Shown in pieces: positions 26,212-34,896 of a DNA stretch of 64,000 nucleotides. The notes beneath the pieces were generated by a model, which saw nothing but the letters and a program-made list of their open reading frames with translations, was not told the origin of the DNA and did not search any database. Position numbers and translations under genes: made by a program. This stretch comes from Amycolatopsis decaplanina DSM 44594 (GTDB lineage: Bacteria > Actinomycetota > Actinomycetes > Mycobacteriales > Pseudonocardiaceae), in contig NZ_AOHO01000055.1 in NCBI RefSeq assembly GCF_000342005.1, positions 1 through 64,000 of the forward strand. The letters run 5' to 3'. Numbering within the stretch: the first letter of the stretch is position 1; every line of letters starts with the position of its first letter.

Positions 26212-27075
26212 TTACGCCGAAGCCAGTGTCGGACGAGGCAGGCTCGCGGACTCGGGCCGCCTCAGGTAGGCGAGCACCAGTTCCTCCAGGTTCGCCGGCC
26301 GCTCGGTCCACTGTGGACTCAGCGGAACCGGCGCGGTGCGGGCGAAGACGGTCGCTTGCCTTCCGGTCCTGACCTCGTCCACGACCGTGACACGCTTGGC
26401 CAGCGCGTCAGCCTCCTCCACCGGCCCGGACAGGGTCCGGTGCCCGGCGACGAGTTCGTCGATGTCGCCGCTGACCTGGACACGGCCGCCGTTGAGGACG
26501 ATCAGCCAGTCGCAGGTGTTCTCCAGGTCGGAGACGACGTGGGACGAGAGCAGGACGGTCATCCCGGTTTCGGCGACCGCCTCCATCAGCCCGCGCATGA
26601 CCTCGTGGCGGGCCAGCGGGTCGAGATTGGCGAGCGGCTCGTCGAGCACCAGGAGGTCCGGGCGTTTCGCGAGCGCGAGGGTGAGCGCGACCTGCGCGCG
26701 CTGCCCGCCGGACAGCTTGCCGACCTTGTGCTTCAAGGAGAGCCCGAGCGAATCGACGCGCTTGAGCGCGAACTCGTCGTCCCAGCCGGGATTGAGGCGC
26801 CTGCCGAACTTGAGCATCTCCGCGATGCTGAAGCCGGAGTACAAGGGCTTGTCCTGCGCGAGGAAGGCGGCGGTTCCCTGGATCGAGACCGAGCCGAGGC
26901 TCGCGTCGAGCAGTCCGACGGCCAGGTGCAGGAAGGTCGTCTTGCCCGCGCCGTTGGGCCCGACCAGTGCGACGACGCGTCCTTTCGGGACGGAGAGGGA
27001 GCAGTCCCGCAACGCCCACTTGCGGCGGTAACGCTTGCCGAGACCGGTCGCCTCGATGACGGGATTCTCAGTCAT
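26212..27075 (-). CDS. ABC transporter ATP-binding protein
   Basis: A 287-aa ATPase with Walker A GPNGAGKTTFL (about 37-47), signature LSGGQRAQVAL, Walker B LLVLDEPLANLD and switch His in LLSSHVVSDLE. The C-terminal extension of about 70 residues is common in antibiotic and bacitracin-type exporters. Its ATG overlaps the GntR gene stop by 4 nt. A GTCCACTGTGGAC palindrome lies inside at 26306-26318. Confidence 0.9.
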   Translation of the reverse strand: MTENPVIEATGLGKRYRRKWALRDCSLSVPKGRVVALVGPNGAGKTTFLHLAVGLLDASLGSVSIQGTAAFLAQDKPLYSGFSIAEMLKFGRRLNPGWDDEFALKRVDSLGLSLKHKVGKLSGGQRAQVALTLALAKRPDLLVLDEPLANLDPLARHEVMRGLMEAVAETGMTVLLSSHVVSDLENTCDWLIVLNGGRVQVSGDIDELVAGHRTLSGPVEEADALAKRVTVVDEVRTGRQATVFARTAPVPLSPQWTERPANLEELVLAYLRRPESASLPRPTLASA

Positions 27076-27467
27076 GCGGTTCGCTCCCCTCGAAAGCCGT
27101 CGACCACCACCGAGGTGAACAGTGCCTCGACGTCTTCCTGATCCAGCCCCGATTCCCGCGCGTCGCGGACCCAGGCTCCGAGGCTCTTGCGCAAGCGTGT
27201 GCGCTCCGCGAACGAAGCGCCTCCCAGCGTCTTCTGCACGAAGGTGCCGAGGCCCGGCTTCCCCTCGACGAGCCCTTCGCGTTCCAGCTCGCGATAGGCC
27301 TTGAGGACGGTGTTGGGGTTGATCGCCAGATCGGCGACCACTTCCTTCGCCGTCGGCAGCCGGTCCCCCGGTTCCAGCAACCCCAGCCGGAGGGCGTTCT
27401 TGACCTGCTGGACGAGCTGGACGTACGTCGCGACGCCCGAGCCCTTGTCCAGGTGGAAGGTGACCAC
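27072..27467 (-). CDS. GntR family regulator, YtrA subfamily
   Basis: A 131-aa regulator with an N-terminal GntR winged helix (YVQLVQQVKNALRLGLLEPGDRLPTAKEVVADLAINPNTVLKAY, split here by structure) and a short C-terminal helical tail, the hallmark of YtrA proteins that control an adjacent ABC transporter. GTG 27465-27467 is chosen because AAAGGG lies 8 nt upstream and the length then fits the subfamily. It is first in the operon; an 11-bp inverted repeat just upstream overlaps its ribosome site, suggesting tight autoregulation. Confidence 0.9.
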   Translation of the reverse strand: MVTFHLDKGSGVATYVQLVQQVKNALRLGLLEPGDRLPTAKEVVADLAINPNTVLKAYRELEREGLVEGKPGLGTFVQKTLGGASFAERTRLRKSLGAWVRDARESGLDQEDVEALFTSVVVDGFRGERTA

Positions 27468-27475
27468 TGGCAACA

Positions 27476-27503
27476 CCCTTTCACTAATTAAGTAGTGAAA
27501 GGG
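27476..27503. promoter_or_regulatory. YtrA-type operator
   Basis: CCCTTTCACTA (27476-27486) and TAGTGAAAGGG (27493-27503) are perfect 11-nt inverted arms around ATTAAG. The site lies 8 nt upstream of the GntR start and includes its ribosome-binding sequence, so a bound dimer could block transcription and perhaps initiation. AT-rich palindromes of this shape are known targets of YtrA regulators. Confidence 0.8.
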
Positions 27504-27555
27504 TGCAGGCAGGCGCCCGCACCTGTCAAGTGATCGATGGTGGTCACGCCGAAAA

Positions 27556-27606
27556 CCGTGAAGGCCCCCTTGAGGGACTCTGGATCCCTCAAGGGGGCCT
27601 TCACGG
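27556..27606. repeat. Long perfect hairpin, family A copy 2
   Basis: Two perfect 22-nt arms (27556-27577 and 27585-27606) flank a 7-nt loop. The stem shares GTGAAGGCCCCCTT with the hairpin at 132-194. It lies in the 424-nt gap between the divergent GntR and AfsR-like genes, so it does not follow the end of any gene I can see. The rest of this gap holds the GntR operator and the SARP-like repeats, with no further ORF I can support. Confidence 0.85.
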
Positions 27607-27831
27607 AAAACCCCAGCCCCAGTCAAGAAGAAGCGCCAGTCCGACGACACGGGGGAAGACGTCGAGCTGGCACTACCCCCAACCCCCACCGCCGTCAGAT
27701 GGCGGTGCCTGTGCAAGTTGAAGGTGCCCACCGTCGTACCGGAACCGATTGGGGGGTCCTGCCCGTCTGGTTGGTTGGGCACGGTTCCGGCGACGGGTCC
27801 TCGGTGGACACAGGGCAAGGATCACGCCGTC

Positions 27832-27861
27832 CGGATGCAGGGCGCTTGCACTACGCTTGCA
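27832..27861 (+). promoter_or_regulatory. Three 11-nt-phased direct repeats upstream of the AfsR-like gene
   Basis: CGGATGCA (27832-27839), CGCTTGCA (27843-27850) and CGCTTGCA (27854-27861) recur at exactly 11 nt. SARP activators bind direct repeats with this phasing next to the promoter. The last repeat ends 30 nt before the start codon of a SARP gene, suggesting autoregulation. Confidence 0.5.
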
Positions 27862-27891
27862 GGCTCCGACGAGGTGAGCGGAGGTGACCGG

Positions 27892-30879
27892 GTGGAGTTC
27901 CGCGTCCTCGGCGCCGTCGAGGCGTGGGCCGGTGGCGTTCCGGTCGATCTCGGCTCGCCCAAACAACGGCTCGTGCTGGCGGTTCTGCTGCTGGAGGCGG
28001 GCAAGCCGGTGCCGCGCGACCGGATCATCGACCTGCTCTGGCCCGAAGAACCACCCGCCAGTGCACGGAACACCGTTCAAGCGCTGGTGTCCCGGCTGCG
28101 TGCGGTGTTCCGCGGCGCGGGCGGACCGGAGATCGTCTCCGAGGGCACCCGGTACCTGCTCAAGGTCGACCCGCGCCAAGTCGACCTGCATCGCTTCACG
28201 GAGCTGACGGCGCAGGCCAGGGACGCCGACGACGAGACCGCCGTGGAGCTCTTGGACGAGGCGCTCGGTTTGTGGCGTGGCGAGGCGTTGTCCGATGTGG
28301 TGAGCGGCGAGGTCGCCCAGCGGCTCCGCGGCGGCATGAACGAGGAACGCTGGACGGCGCTGGAGGATCGCGCCGAAGCGCAGCTGCGGCTCGGCCGCGG
28401 CAGGCAGGTCCTCGCGGAGCTGACCGAACTGGTCGCCGCGCATCCCTTGCGGCAGCGGTTCGTCGGGCAGCTCATGCTCGCGCTGCACCGCGAAGGCCGC
28501 ACCGACGACGCCCTAGAGGCCTACCGTGCCTTGCGGGACCGGCTCGGTGCCGAACTGGGCCTCGATCCGTCGCCTGAGCTGCGACGGCTGGAAGCCGCCA
28601 TCCTCGCCGCCGATCCCGCCCTCGAGCCCGGGACGGCCGCGGCCAAACCCGAGCCGGTCCGTCCGGCGCAGTTGCCGCACGACGTCCGGGGGTTCGCCGG
28701 GCGGGCGGCCGAGCTGGAACGGCTCGACGAGGCGACCCGGCACGCGGGCGAGGGCACCGACATCTGGGTCATCAGCGGGACCGCCGGGGTCGGCAAGACC
28801 GCGCTCGCGGTCCGCTGGGCCCACCGCGTGCGCGACTCGTTCCCCGACGGCCAGCTCTATCTCGACCTGCGCGGCTTCGACCCCGACCACGAACCGCTCA
28901 CCCCTGCCGTCGCGCTCACCCAGCTCCTCCAGGCGCTCGGCACCGCGCCCAAGGCGATCCCGCCGGACACCGACACACGAGCCGCGTTGCTCCGTTCCCT
29001 CCTTGCCGACAGGCAAGTGCTCCTGGTGCTCGACAACGTGCGCGACAGCGGCCAGGTGCTGCCGCTGCTGCCGCCCTCGGGCACCGTCCTGGTCACCAGC
29101 CGCCAGCGACTCGGTGACCTCATCGTCCGCACCGGCGCCCGCGCGCTCCCGCTGTCCGTGCTGCCCGCCGAGGACGCGCGGCATCTGCTGGAAGCCGTGC
29201 TCGGCAGCGAAACCGTGGCCGCCGAGGAGGGCGCGGCCGCGGAACTGGCCAGATTGTGCGGGCATCTCCCGCTCGCCCTCCGGATCGCGGCGGCCAACCT
29301 CGGCGCGAGCGGCGAACCCGAGATCGCCGAACTCGCCCGCGAGCTGGCCGGTGGCGACCCGCTGGCGGAGCTGACCGTCGACGGCGCCGAAGAAAGTGCC
29401 GTGACCACGGCGTTCGGCGTCTCCTACCGGGCGCTTCCCGAAGAGCACCGGCAACTGTTCCGCCGTCTCGCGCTCGTCCCCGGCCAGACGTTCACCGCCC
29501 CCGCCGCGCAGGCGCTGACCGGCGTTCCGCACTCGAAGGCGAACCAGCAACTCAAGGCGCTCGCGGCGGCGCATCTGGTCGAGCGCTACACCCCGGGGCG
29601 CTACCGGTTCCACGACCTTCTCCGCAGTTTCGCGGCGGGCCGCACGTGGGCGGAGGACACGAAGGGCGAACGGGACGCCGCGGGGAGGCGGCTCTTCGAG
29701 AGCTACCTGACCACCGCCGACGCCGCCGGCCGTGCCCTCATCCCGCACTTCCTGCGCCTGCCGCGCGAAGAACCGGCGGACAAACCCTTCGCCGACACCG
29801 AAGAGGCGCTGGCGTGGCTGGACGCCGAATGGCCGAACCTGGCCGCCGCGGTCGAGCACAGTGCCGAACACGGCCCGCCCGAGTTCTCCTGGCACCTCGC
29901 CGACGCGCTCCGCGCCTTCTTCCACCAGCGCGGGCATCACGCGGAATGGATCGACACGGCCTCGACCGCGCTCAAGGCCGCCCGCCGCAGCGGTGCGGGG
30001 CAGGCACAAGCCGCGATGCACCTGAGCATCGCGCTGGCCTGTGTCAACAGCGGCCGCTACGACGAAGCGCGCGAACACCTCACCAGTGCCTTGCGCGGAG
30101 ACCTGCTCGACGGATGGGACGCCGGCCGCGCGGCCGTGCTCAACAATCTGAGCGCGGTGCACCAGCGCCTCGGCGACCCGCAGGAGGCGATCCGCTGCGG
30201 GCTGGAATCCCTGCGGCTGTGCGAAGAACTGAACATGCCCGCCGTCTCGATGGCACTGGCGAACCTCGGTTTCCCGTACTGGCAGACGGGTCAGCTCGAC
30301 GAGGCGCTCGCCAACTTCACCCGTGCGCTGACGATCGCCGAACGGGACGGCGCCCGGTTCAGCGTCGCGGTGCTGCTCGTCGACCTCGGCAACGTGCACC
30401 GCGACCTCGGCCTTCCCGACGACGCCTACGACTTCTACACCCGCGCGCTCGCGGCCAACCGCGAACTGGGCTACACCTACGGCGAAGCGACGGCGCTGTC
30501 CGGCAGGGCCGTGCTCGAAAGCAGGCGCGACCCGAGCGAGCAGAACCGCAGGGACGCGCTCCAAGCCGTCGAACTCACCCGCAAGATCGGTGACCGGGGC
30601 ACCGAGGCATGGACGCTCGTCGGGCTCGGCGAGGTCTGCCTGCGGCTCGGCCTGCCCGAGGAGGCCGCCGAACATCACCGGCTCGCGTTGTCCATCGCGC
30701 GGACGACCAGTTTCTTCTGGTGTGAGGCCGCCGCGCGGACCGGGCTCGCGGAAACCCTGCTGAAACTGGGAAAGCTCACCGAAGCCCGGACGCACGGCGA
30801 ACTGGCTCTGGAACTCGCCGCGCGCTCCGGTTACCGGCTCGTCGAGGAACGCGCGAAGCTGATCCTGGACGAGCTTTAG
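27892..30879 (+). CDS. AfsR/SARP-family regulator with NB-ARC and TPR domains
   Basis: A 995-aa regulator starting at GTG 27892 with GGAGGTG 5 nt upstream. Domains in order: OmpR-like winged helix (about 1-95), bacterial transcriptional activation domain (about 100-245, ending at the typical LGLDPSPELRRLEAAIL), NB-ARC ATPase (about 270-530; P-loop GTAGVGKTALAV, Walker B VLLVLDNVRD) and a TPR-rich C-terminus (about 640-995). Such proteins, like AfsR, integrate kinase or nucleotide signals to control secondary metabolism and development. No biosynthetic cluster is adjacent, so it may be a global regulator. Confidence 0.92.
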   Translation: MEFRVLGAVEAWAGGVPVDLGSPKQRLVLAVLLLEAGKPVPRDRIIDLLWPEEPPASARNTVQALVSRLRAVFRGAGGPEIVSEGTRYLLKVDPRQVDLHRFTELTAQARDADDETAVELLDEALGLWRGEALSDVVSGEVAQRLRGGMNEERWTALEDRAEAQLRLGRGRQVLAELTELVAAHPLRQRFVGQLMLALHREGRTDDALEAYRALRDRLGAELGLDPSPELRRLEAAILAADPALEPGTAAAKPEPVRPAQLPHDVRGFAGRAAELERLDEATRHAGEGTDIWVISGTAGVGKTALAVRWAHRVRDSFPDGQLYLDLRGFDPDHEPLTPAVALTQLLQALGTAPKAIPPDTDTRAALLRSLLADRQVLLVLDNVRDSGQVLPLLPPSGTVLVTSRQRLGDLIVRTGARALPLSVLPAEDARHLLEAVLGSETVAAEEGAAAELARLCGHLPLALRIAAANLGASGEPEIAELARELAGGDPLAELTVDGAEESAVTTAFGVSYRALPEEHRQLFRRLALVPGQTFTAPAAQALTGVPHSKANQQLKALAAAHLVERYTPGRYRFHDLLRSFAAGRTWAEDTKGERDAAGRRLFESYLTTADAAGRALIPHFLRLPREEPADKPFADTEEALAWLDAEWPNLAAAVEHSAEHGPPEFSWHLADALRAFFHQRGHHAEWIDTASTALKAARRSGAGQAQAAMHLSIALACVNSGRYDEAREHLTSALRGDLLDGWDAGRAAVLNNLSAVHQRLGDPQEAIRCGLESLRLCEELNMPAVSMALANLGFPYWQTGQLDEALANFTRALTIAERDGARFSVAVLLVDLGNVHRDLGLPDDAYDFYTRALAANRELGYTYGEATALSGRAVLESRRDPSEQNRRDALQAVELTRKIGDRGTEAWTLVGLGEVCLRLGLPEEAAEHHRLALSIARTTSFFWCEAAARTGLAETLLKLGKLTEARTHGELALELAARSGYRLVEERAKLILDEL

Positions 30880-31877
30880 CCGCGCGCCTCCTCGACCCGG
30901 ACCGGGCGGCGTTCACGACGCGAGACCTCGCACGCCTCGGCGATGTAGAAGGCCTCCAGCGCGTCCGTCACTCCGCACGGGCTCGGCGCGCGACCCGCGG
31001 CGACATCGAGGAACGCCTTCAACTCACTGATGTACGCGGGCCGGAAGCGTTCCATGAACCCGGGATAGGCCGGGCCGGGCAACGGCTGGGCGCCGGGTTC
31101 CACCGAGGTCAGTGGCGCACGGTCGTCCAGGCCCACCACGGCGTTGCCCGCCGAGCCGAGGACCTCCAGCCGGACGTCGTAGCCCGCCCCGTTGTAGCGC
31201 GTCAACGAGACCACCGCCAGCGTTCCGTCGTCGAGCGTCAGGGTGGCGGCCGCGGTGTCGACGTCACCGGCGTCGACGAAGAACCGCTCGCCCTTGTTGG
31301 TACCGACGGCGTAGACCTCGACGACTTCGCGGCCGCTCACGAACCGGACGACGTCGAAGTCGTGCACCCCGCAGTCGCGGAACAGACCGCCGGAGTGCGC
31401 GACGTACTCGGCGGGCGGCGGTGCCGGGTCGAGCGTGGTCGCGCGCAAGGTGTGCAGCCAGCCGAGTTCGCCCGAAGCCACCGCCGCCCGGGCGGCCGCG
31501 TAGCCCGCGTCGAACCTGCGCTGGAAACCGATCTGCACCGGCACGTCCGAACCGGAGATCTTGTCGATCACCGCGAGTGTTCCCGGGATGTCGGCGGCGA
31601 CCGGTTTTTCGCAGAACACGGGGATTCCCGCGTCCACGGCCTTGAGGATCAGCTCCGGATGCGCGTCCGTCGCCGCGGCGATCACCAGGCCGTCCAAAGA
31701 GGACGCGAAAAGCGAGGGGATGTCCGCCGCCGCTTCGACACCGAGCTTGGCCGCGGCGGCCTGGGCGCGGGCGGCGTCGACGTCGGCGACGACCACGGAG
31801 GAAACCTCGTCGAAGCTCTTCAAGGTCTCGGCGTGCGAAGTGCCGATCCGGCCGGTGCCGGCGAGTCCCAATCTCAT
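30876..31877 (-). CDS. iolG: Gfo/Idh/MocA oxidoreductase, probable inositol 2-dehydrogenase
   Basis: A 333-aa NAD-dependent dehydrogenase. The N-terminal Rossmann loop is GLAGTGRIGTSHAETL and the catalytic region reads EKPVAADIPGT; DCGVHDFDVVRFVSG is typical of IolG. It would oxidise myo-inositol to scyllo-inosose. ATG 31875-31877 is chosen with AAAGG 7 nt upstream. It lies 4 nt after the lacI stop in a two-gene operon divergent from the rest of the inositol genes. Other sugar dehydrogenase functions are possible, but the neighbourhood favours inositol. Confidence 0.88.
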   Translation of the reverse strand: MRLGLAGTGRIGTSHAETLKSFDEVSSVVVADVDAARAQAAAAKLGVEAAADIPSLFASSLDGLVIAAATDAHPELILKAVDAGIPVFCEKPVAADIPGTLAVIDKISGSDVPVQIGFQRRFDAGYAAARAAVASGELGWLHTLRATTLDPAPPPAEYVAHSGGLFRDCGVHDFDVVRFVSGREVVEVYAVGTNKGERFFVDAGDVDTAAATLTLDDGTLAVVSLTRYNGAGYDVRLEVLGSAGNAVVGLDDRAPLTSVEPGAQPLPGPAYPGFMERFRPAYISELKAFLDVAAGRAPSPCGVTDALEAFYIAEACEVSRRERRPVRVEEARG

Positions 31878-31881
31878 GTGG

Positions 31882-32886
31882 TTACCTTTCTGGAGCGGCG
31901 GTGGTCGAGCGGACCACCAGCGACGGGTGCAGCAGATGCCGGACCGGTTCGGCACGTTCGCCCCGGACCCGTTCGAGCAGTGCTTCGACGGCCAGCCTGC
32001 CCATTTCCGTGCGCGGCTGGTCCACAGTGGTCAGTGAGAGATGGCGCAGCGCGGCGAGCGAGGTGTTGTCGTAGCCGACCACGGAAACGTCTTCGGGCAC
32101 TCGCAGGCCCGCCTCCTCCAGTGCGGAGATCGCGCCGACGGCGTTGAAGTCGTTGCCCGCCACCAACGCCGTCGGCATTCCCCCTTGCGGAGGCTCGCCG
32201 AGCAGTTCGTGCACGGCCTTCTCCCCGGCGGTGTCGGTGTGCTCGCTGCGCACGATGACCGGGTGCAGCCGATGCCGCCGCATGGCCTGCTGGTACCCCC
32301 TGCGCCGGGCCGCCGCGCCGGCCGCGAGACCACCGTCCAGATGGGCGATCCTCCGGTGCCCCAAGGAGACCAGATGATCGACGGCGAGCGCGGAACCCGC
32401 CTCCCCGTCGTCGTTCACCGTGTCCACCCCCGGGGCGCGCGAAGTACGCGACACCAGGACGACGGGGCCTTGCGCGGCCGCTTCCTCGATCGCCGCCGCG
32501 GGCACCACCGGCGACAGCAGGATCACCCCGGCCGGACGGAAGGACAGCAGGCTTTTCAGCGCGGCGCGCTCACGCGCGGGGCTGCGGCCACCGGTGTTGA
32601 GGATCAAGTGGAACCCGGCCGCTTCGGCCGCCGCGTCGAGCCCTTCCACGACGTCGGCGAAGAACGCGTTGCGGAGATCGGAGACCATCACACCGAGGAC
32701 GGTCGACGTCCGGCTCGCCAGCGACCTGGCCATCGCGTGCGGTTCGTAGCCCAGTTCGTGCGCCGCGCACAGCACCCGCGTGCGCCGTTCGTCGGAGACG
32801 TTCGGCGCGTTCCGCATCACCAGTGACACGAGCGCACGGGACACCCCCGCTTTCGCGGCGACGTCCTCCATCGTCGGTCGCGCCAT
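31882..32886 (-). CDS. LacI family transcriptional regulator of inositol genes
   Basis: A 334-aa repressor with an N-terminal LacI helix-turn-helix (MEDVAAKAGVSRALVSLVMRN), hinge helix region and a sugar-binding core (VLGVMVSDLRNAFFADVVEGL; DVSVVGYDNTSLA). I chose ATG 32884-32886 (MARPTMED) over 32901 because the family begins here. It is divergent from iolE, with a strong double palindrome in between, so it very likely represses the whole inositol locus until an inositol intermediate binds. Confidence 0.92.
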   Translation of the reverse strand: MARPTMEDVAAKAGVSRALVSLVMRNAPNVSDERRTRVLCAAHELGYEPHAMARSLASRTSTVLGVMVSDLRNAFFADVVEGLDAAAEAAGFHLILNTGGRSPARERAALKSLLSFRPAGVILLSPVVPAAAIEEAAAQGPVVLVSRTSRAPGVDTVNDDGEAGSALAVDHLVSLGHRRIAHLDGGLAAGAAARRRGYQQAMRRHRLHPVIVRSEHTDTAGEKAVHELLGEPPQGGMPTALVAGNDFNAVGAISALEEAGLRVPEDVSVVGYDNTSLAALRHLSLTTVDQPRTEMGRLAVEALLERVRGERAEPVRHLLHPSLVVRSTTAAPER

Positions 32887-32905
32887 CTTCACTGCCTCCA
32901 ACCCC

Positions 32906-32933
32906 TTGACTTTGCTGTGACGGACGCTACAAG
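32906..32933 (+). promoter_or_regulatory. Putative promoter of the iolE operon
   Basis: TTGACT (32906-32911) and TACAAG (32928-32933) are spaced by 16 nt, a fair match to a housekeeping -35/-10 pair reading toward iolE. The LacI operator begins at the end of the -10 element, so a bound repressor would cover the transcription start. Confidence 0.5.
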
Positions 32934-32967
32934 ATTAGAGCGCTCTAAGCAATAGAGCGCTCTAATC
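32933..32967. promoter_or_regulatory. Double LacI operator between iolG-lacI and iolE
   Basis: TTAGAGCGCTCTAA (32935-32948) and TAGAGCGCTCTA (32953-32964) are each palindromes with the CG-centred core typical of LacI sites. The whole 35-nt stretch is also a perfect 15-nt inverted repeat around AGCAA. The two centres are 17 nt apart, so two dimers could bind side by side. Confidence 0.85.
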
Positions 32968-32985
32968 CGACTCCGGAGGCCGCCG

Positions 32986-33885
32986 ATGACAGGGACGACA
33001 TCCCGGATCCGCATCGCCGCCGCCCCGATCTCCTGGGGCGTCTGCGAAGTCCCCGGCTGGGGCCGCGTGCTCGACGCGGGGACCGTACTGGGTGAAATGG
33101 CGGAGCTGGGGGTGCGCGCCACCGAACTCGGCCCGCCCGGCTACCTGCCGCGCGATCCGGCCGGGCTGCGCGAACTGCTCGGCGGGTACGAGCTCGAACT
33201 GGTCGGCGGCTTCCTCGCGGTGGTACTGCACGAGAACCCCGGAGCCGCGCTGGCGGAGGCCGAGGAGTCCGCCGCGCTGTTCGCCGCCTGCGGTGGCGAC
33301 ATGCTCGTACTCGCCGCCGCGACCGGCCTCGACGGTTACGACGACCGCCCCAAGCTGAGCGACGCCGAATGGGCGGCCTTGATCGAAACCTCCGGCGAGA
33401 TCGGCGAGATCGCCGCGCGTCACGGGCTTCGCACCGTACTGCATCCGCACGTCGGGACACAGGTGGAAACCGAGGAGGAGGTCGAGCGCTTCCTCGGCGA
33501 CTCCGCTCTCCCGCTGTGCCTGGACACCGGGCATCTCATGATCGGCGGAACCGATCCGGTCGCGCTGGCCGAGCACTATCCGGAACGGGTCGGCCATCTG
33601 CATCTCAAGGACGTTCGCGGCGAACTCGCCGACGAAGTCCGCGACGGACGGCTTCCCTACGCCGAAGCCGTCGGCAAGGGTTTGTATGTCCCGCTGGGTG
33701 ACGGGGACGTCGACATCGAAGCGATGGTCAGGTTCGTCCACGGGGCGGGCTATGACGGGTGGTACGTGCTCGAACAGGACACCGCGCTGAGCGAGGGGAG
33801 CCCGGAAGATCTGCCGAAGCGGGACGTGGCCAGGAGCCTGGCGCATCTCGACGGAATCGTCAGCCGGCTCCCGGCTGCCAGGTAA
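32986..33885 (+). CDS. iolE: Inosose dehydratase-like TIM-barrel protein
   Basis: A 299-aa sugar-phosphate isomerase/epimerase-fold protein. The start APISWGVCEVPGWG is diagnostic of IolE, which dehydrates scyllo-inosose. Metal ligands are expected in VLHPHVGTQVET, CLDTGHLMIGG and HLHLKDVR. It starts at ATG 32986 with GGAGG 6 nt upstream, first in the operon downstream of the LacI operator. An isomerase such as IolI is a less likely alternative. Confidence 0.88.
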   Translation: MTGTTSRIRIAAAPISWGVCEVPGWGRVLDAGTVLGEMAELGVRATELGPPGYLPRDPAGLRELLGGYELELVGGFLAVVLHENPGAALAEAEESAALFAACGGDMLVLAAATGLDGYDDRPKLSDAEWAALIETSGEIGEIAARHGLRTVLHPHVGTQVETEEEVERFLGDSALPLCLDTGHLMIGGTDPVALAEHYPERVGHLHLKDVRGELADEVRDGRLPYAEAVGKGLYVPLGDGDVDIEAMVRFVHGAGYDGWYVLEQDTALSEGSPEDLPKRDVARSLAHLDGIVSRLPAAR

Positions 33886-33909
33886 CGGAAGAAGCGAGGA
33901 GAGACGACG

Positions 33910-34896
33910 ATGTCCCATCGCTTGAAAAAGGCTTTGGTGGTCGTGGCGGGGCTGGCGCTCCTGTCCGCGTGCACCGGGCCGAAGGCCGAGGAGAAACCCG
34001 CCGCGGGCGCGGGCCCGGTGACGACACAGCCCAGCGGGCCGCTGCGGGTCGCGGTCATCTCGCACGGCACGGCGGGCGACGCCTTCTGGAACGTGGTCAA
34101 GAACGGCGCCGAGGAGGCGGGCAGGCAACTCGACGTCCAGGTCGAGTACAACTCCGACGGGGACCCCGGCAACCAGGCCAAGCTGATCGACAACGCGGTC
34201 GCCCAGCGGGTCGGCGGGCTGGTGGTGTCGATGGCGAATCCGGAGGCGCTCAAGACCTCGATCGAGAACGCGGTCCGCGCCGGGATCCCGGTCATCACCA
34301 TCAACTCCGGCGAGGACGAGAGCGCGGGCTACGGCGCGCTCACCCACGTCGGGCAGAACGAGACCATCGCCGGCGAGGAGGCCGGGAAGAAGTTCCGGGA
34401 ACTCGGCAAGAAGAAGCTGCTCTGCGTGGTTCACGAAGCGGGCAACGTCGGCCAGGCGCAGCGTTGCGACGGCGCCAAGACCGGTTTCGCGGGCGACGTG
34501 CGGACCCTGCAGGTCGACATCGGCAACCCCACCGACGCGGAATCCCGGATCAGGGGCGCGGTGCAGACCGACTCCTCCCTCGACGCCGTCCTGACGCTGA
34601 ACTCGCAGGTCGCCGCGCGGGCGGTGAGCGCGATCAAGGCGGTCGGCTCGCGGGCGCAGGTCGGCACGTTCGACCTCAACACCGACGTGGTCGGCGCGAT
34701 CAAGGCGGGCGACGTGGTCTTCGCGGTCGACCAGCAGCAGTACGAGCAGGGCTATCTCCCGGTGCAGTTCCTCAAGCTCTACCGGGACAACGCGAACGTC
34801 GTCGGCGGCGGGAAGCCGGTGCTCACCGGGCCCGACCTGGTCGACAAATCCACTGTGGACACCGTCGGCCAGTACGTGCGAAGGGGCACGCGATGA
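33910..34896 (+). CDS. Sugar ABC transporter substrate-binding lipoprotein
   Basis: A 328-aa periplasmic-binding-protein (Peripla_BP_4) family member. The N-terminus is a lipoprotein signal (RLKKALVVVAGLALLSAC) with Cys at about residue 21. The two-lobed fold shows VAVISHGTAGDAFW, GGLVVSMANPEAL and DLNTDVVGAIKAGDVVFAVDQQ, as in ribose and inositol binders. Its stop overlaps the permease start by 4 nt. Within this operon its ligand is most likely myo-inositol. Confidence 0.9.
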   Translation: MSHRLKKALVVVAGLALLSACTGPKAEEKPAAGAGPVTTQPSGPLRVAVISHGTAGDAFWNVVKNGAEEAGRQLDVQVEYNSDGDPGNQAKLIDNAVAQRVGGLVVSMANPEALKTSIENAVRAGIPVITINSGEDESAGYGALTHVGQNETIAGEEAGKKFRELGKKKLLCVVHEAGNVGQAQRCDGAKTGFAGDVRTLQVDIGNPTDAESRIRGAVQTDSSLDAVLTLNSQVAARAVSAIKAVGSRAQVGTFDLNTDVVGAIKAGDVVFAVDQQQYEQGYLPVQFLKLYRDNANVVGGGKPVLTGPDLVDKSTVDTVGQYVRRGTR

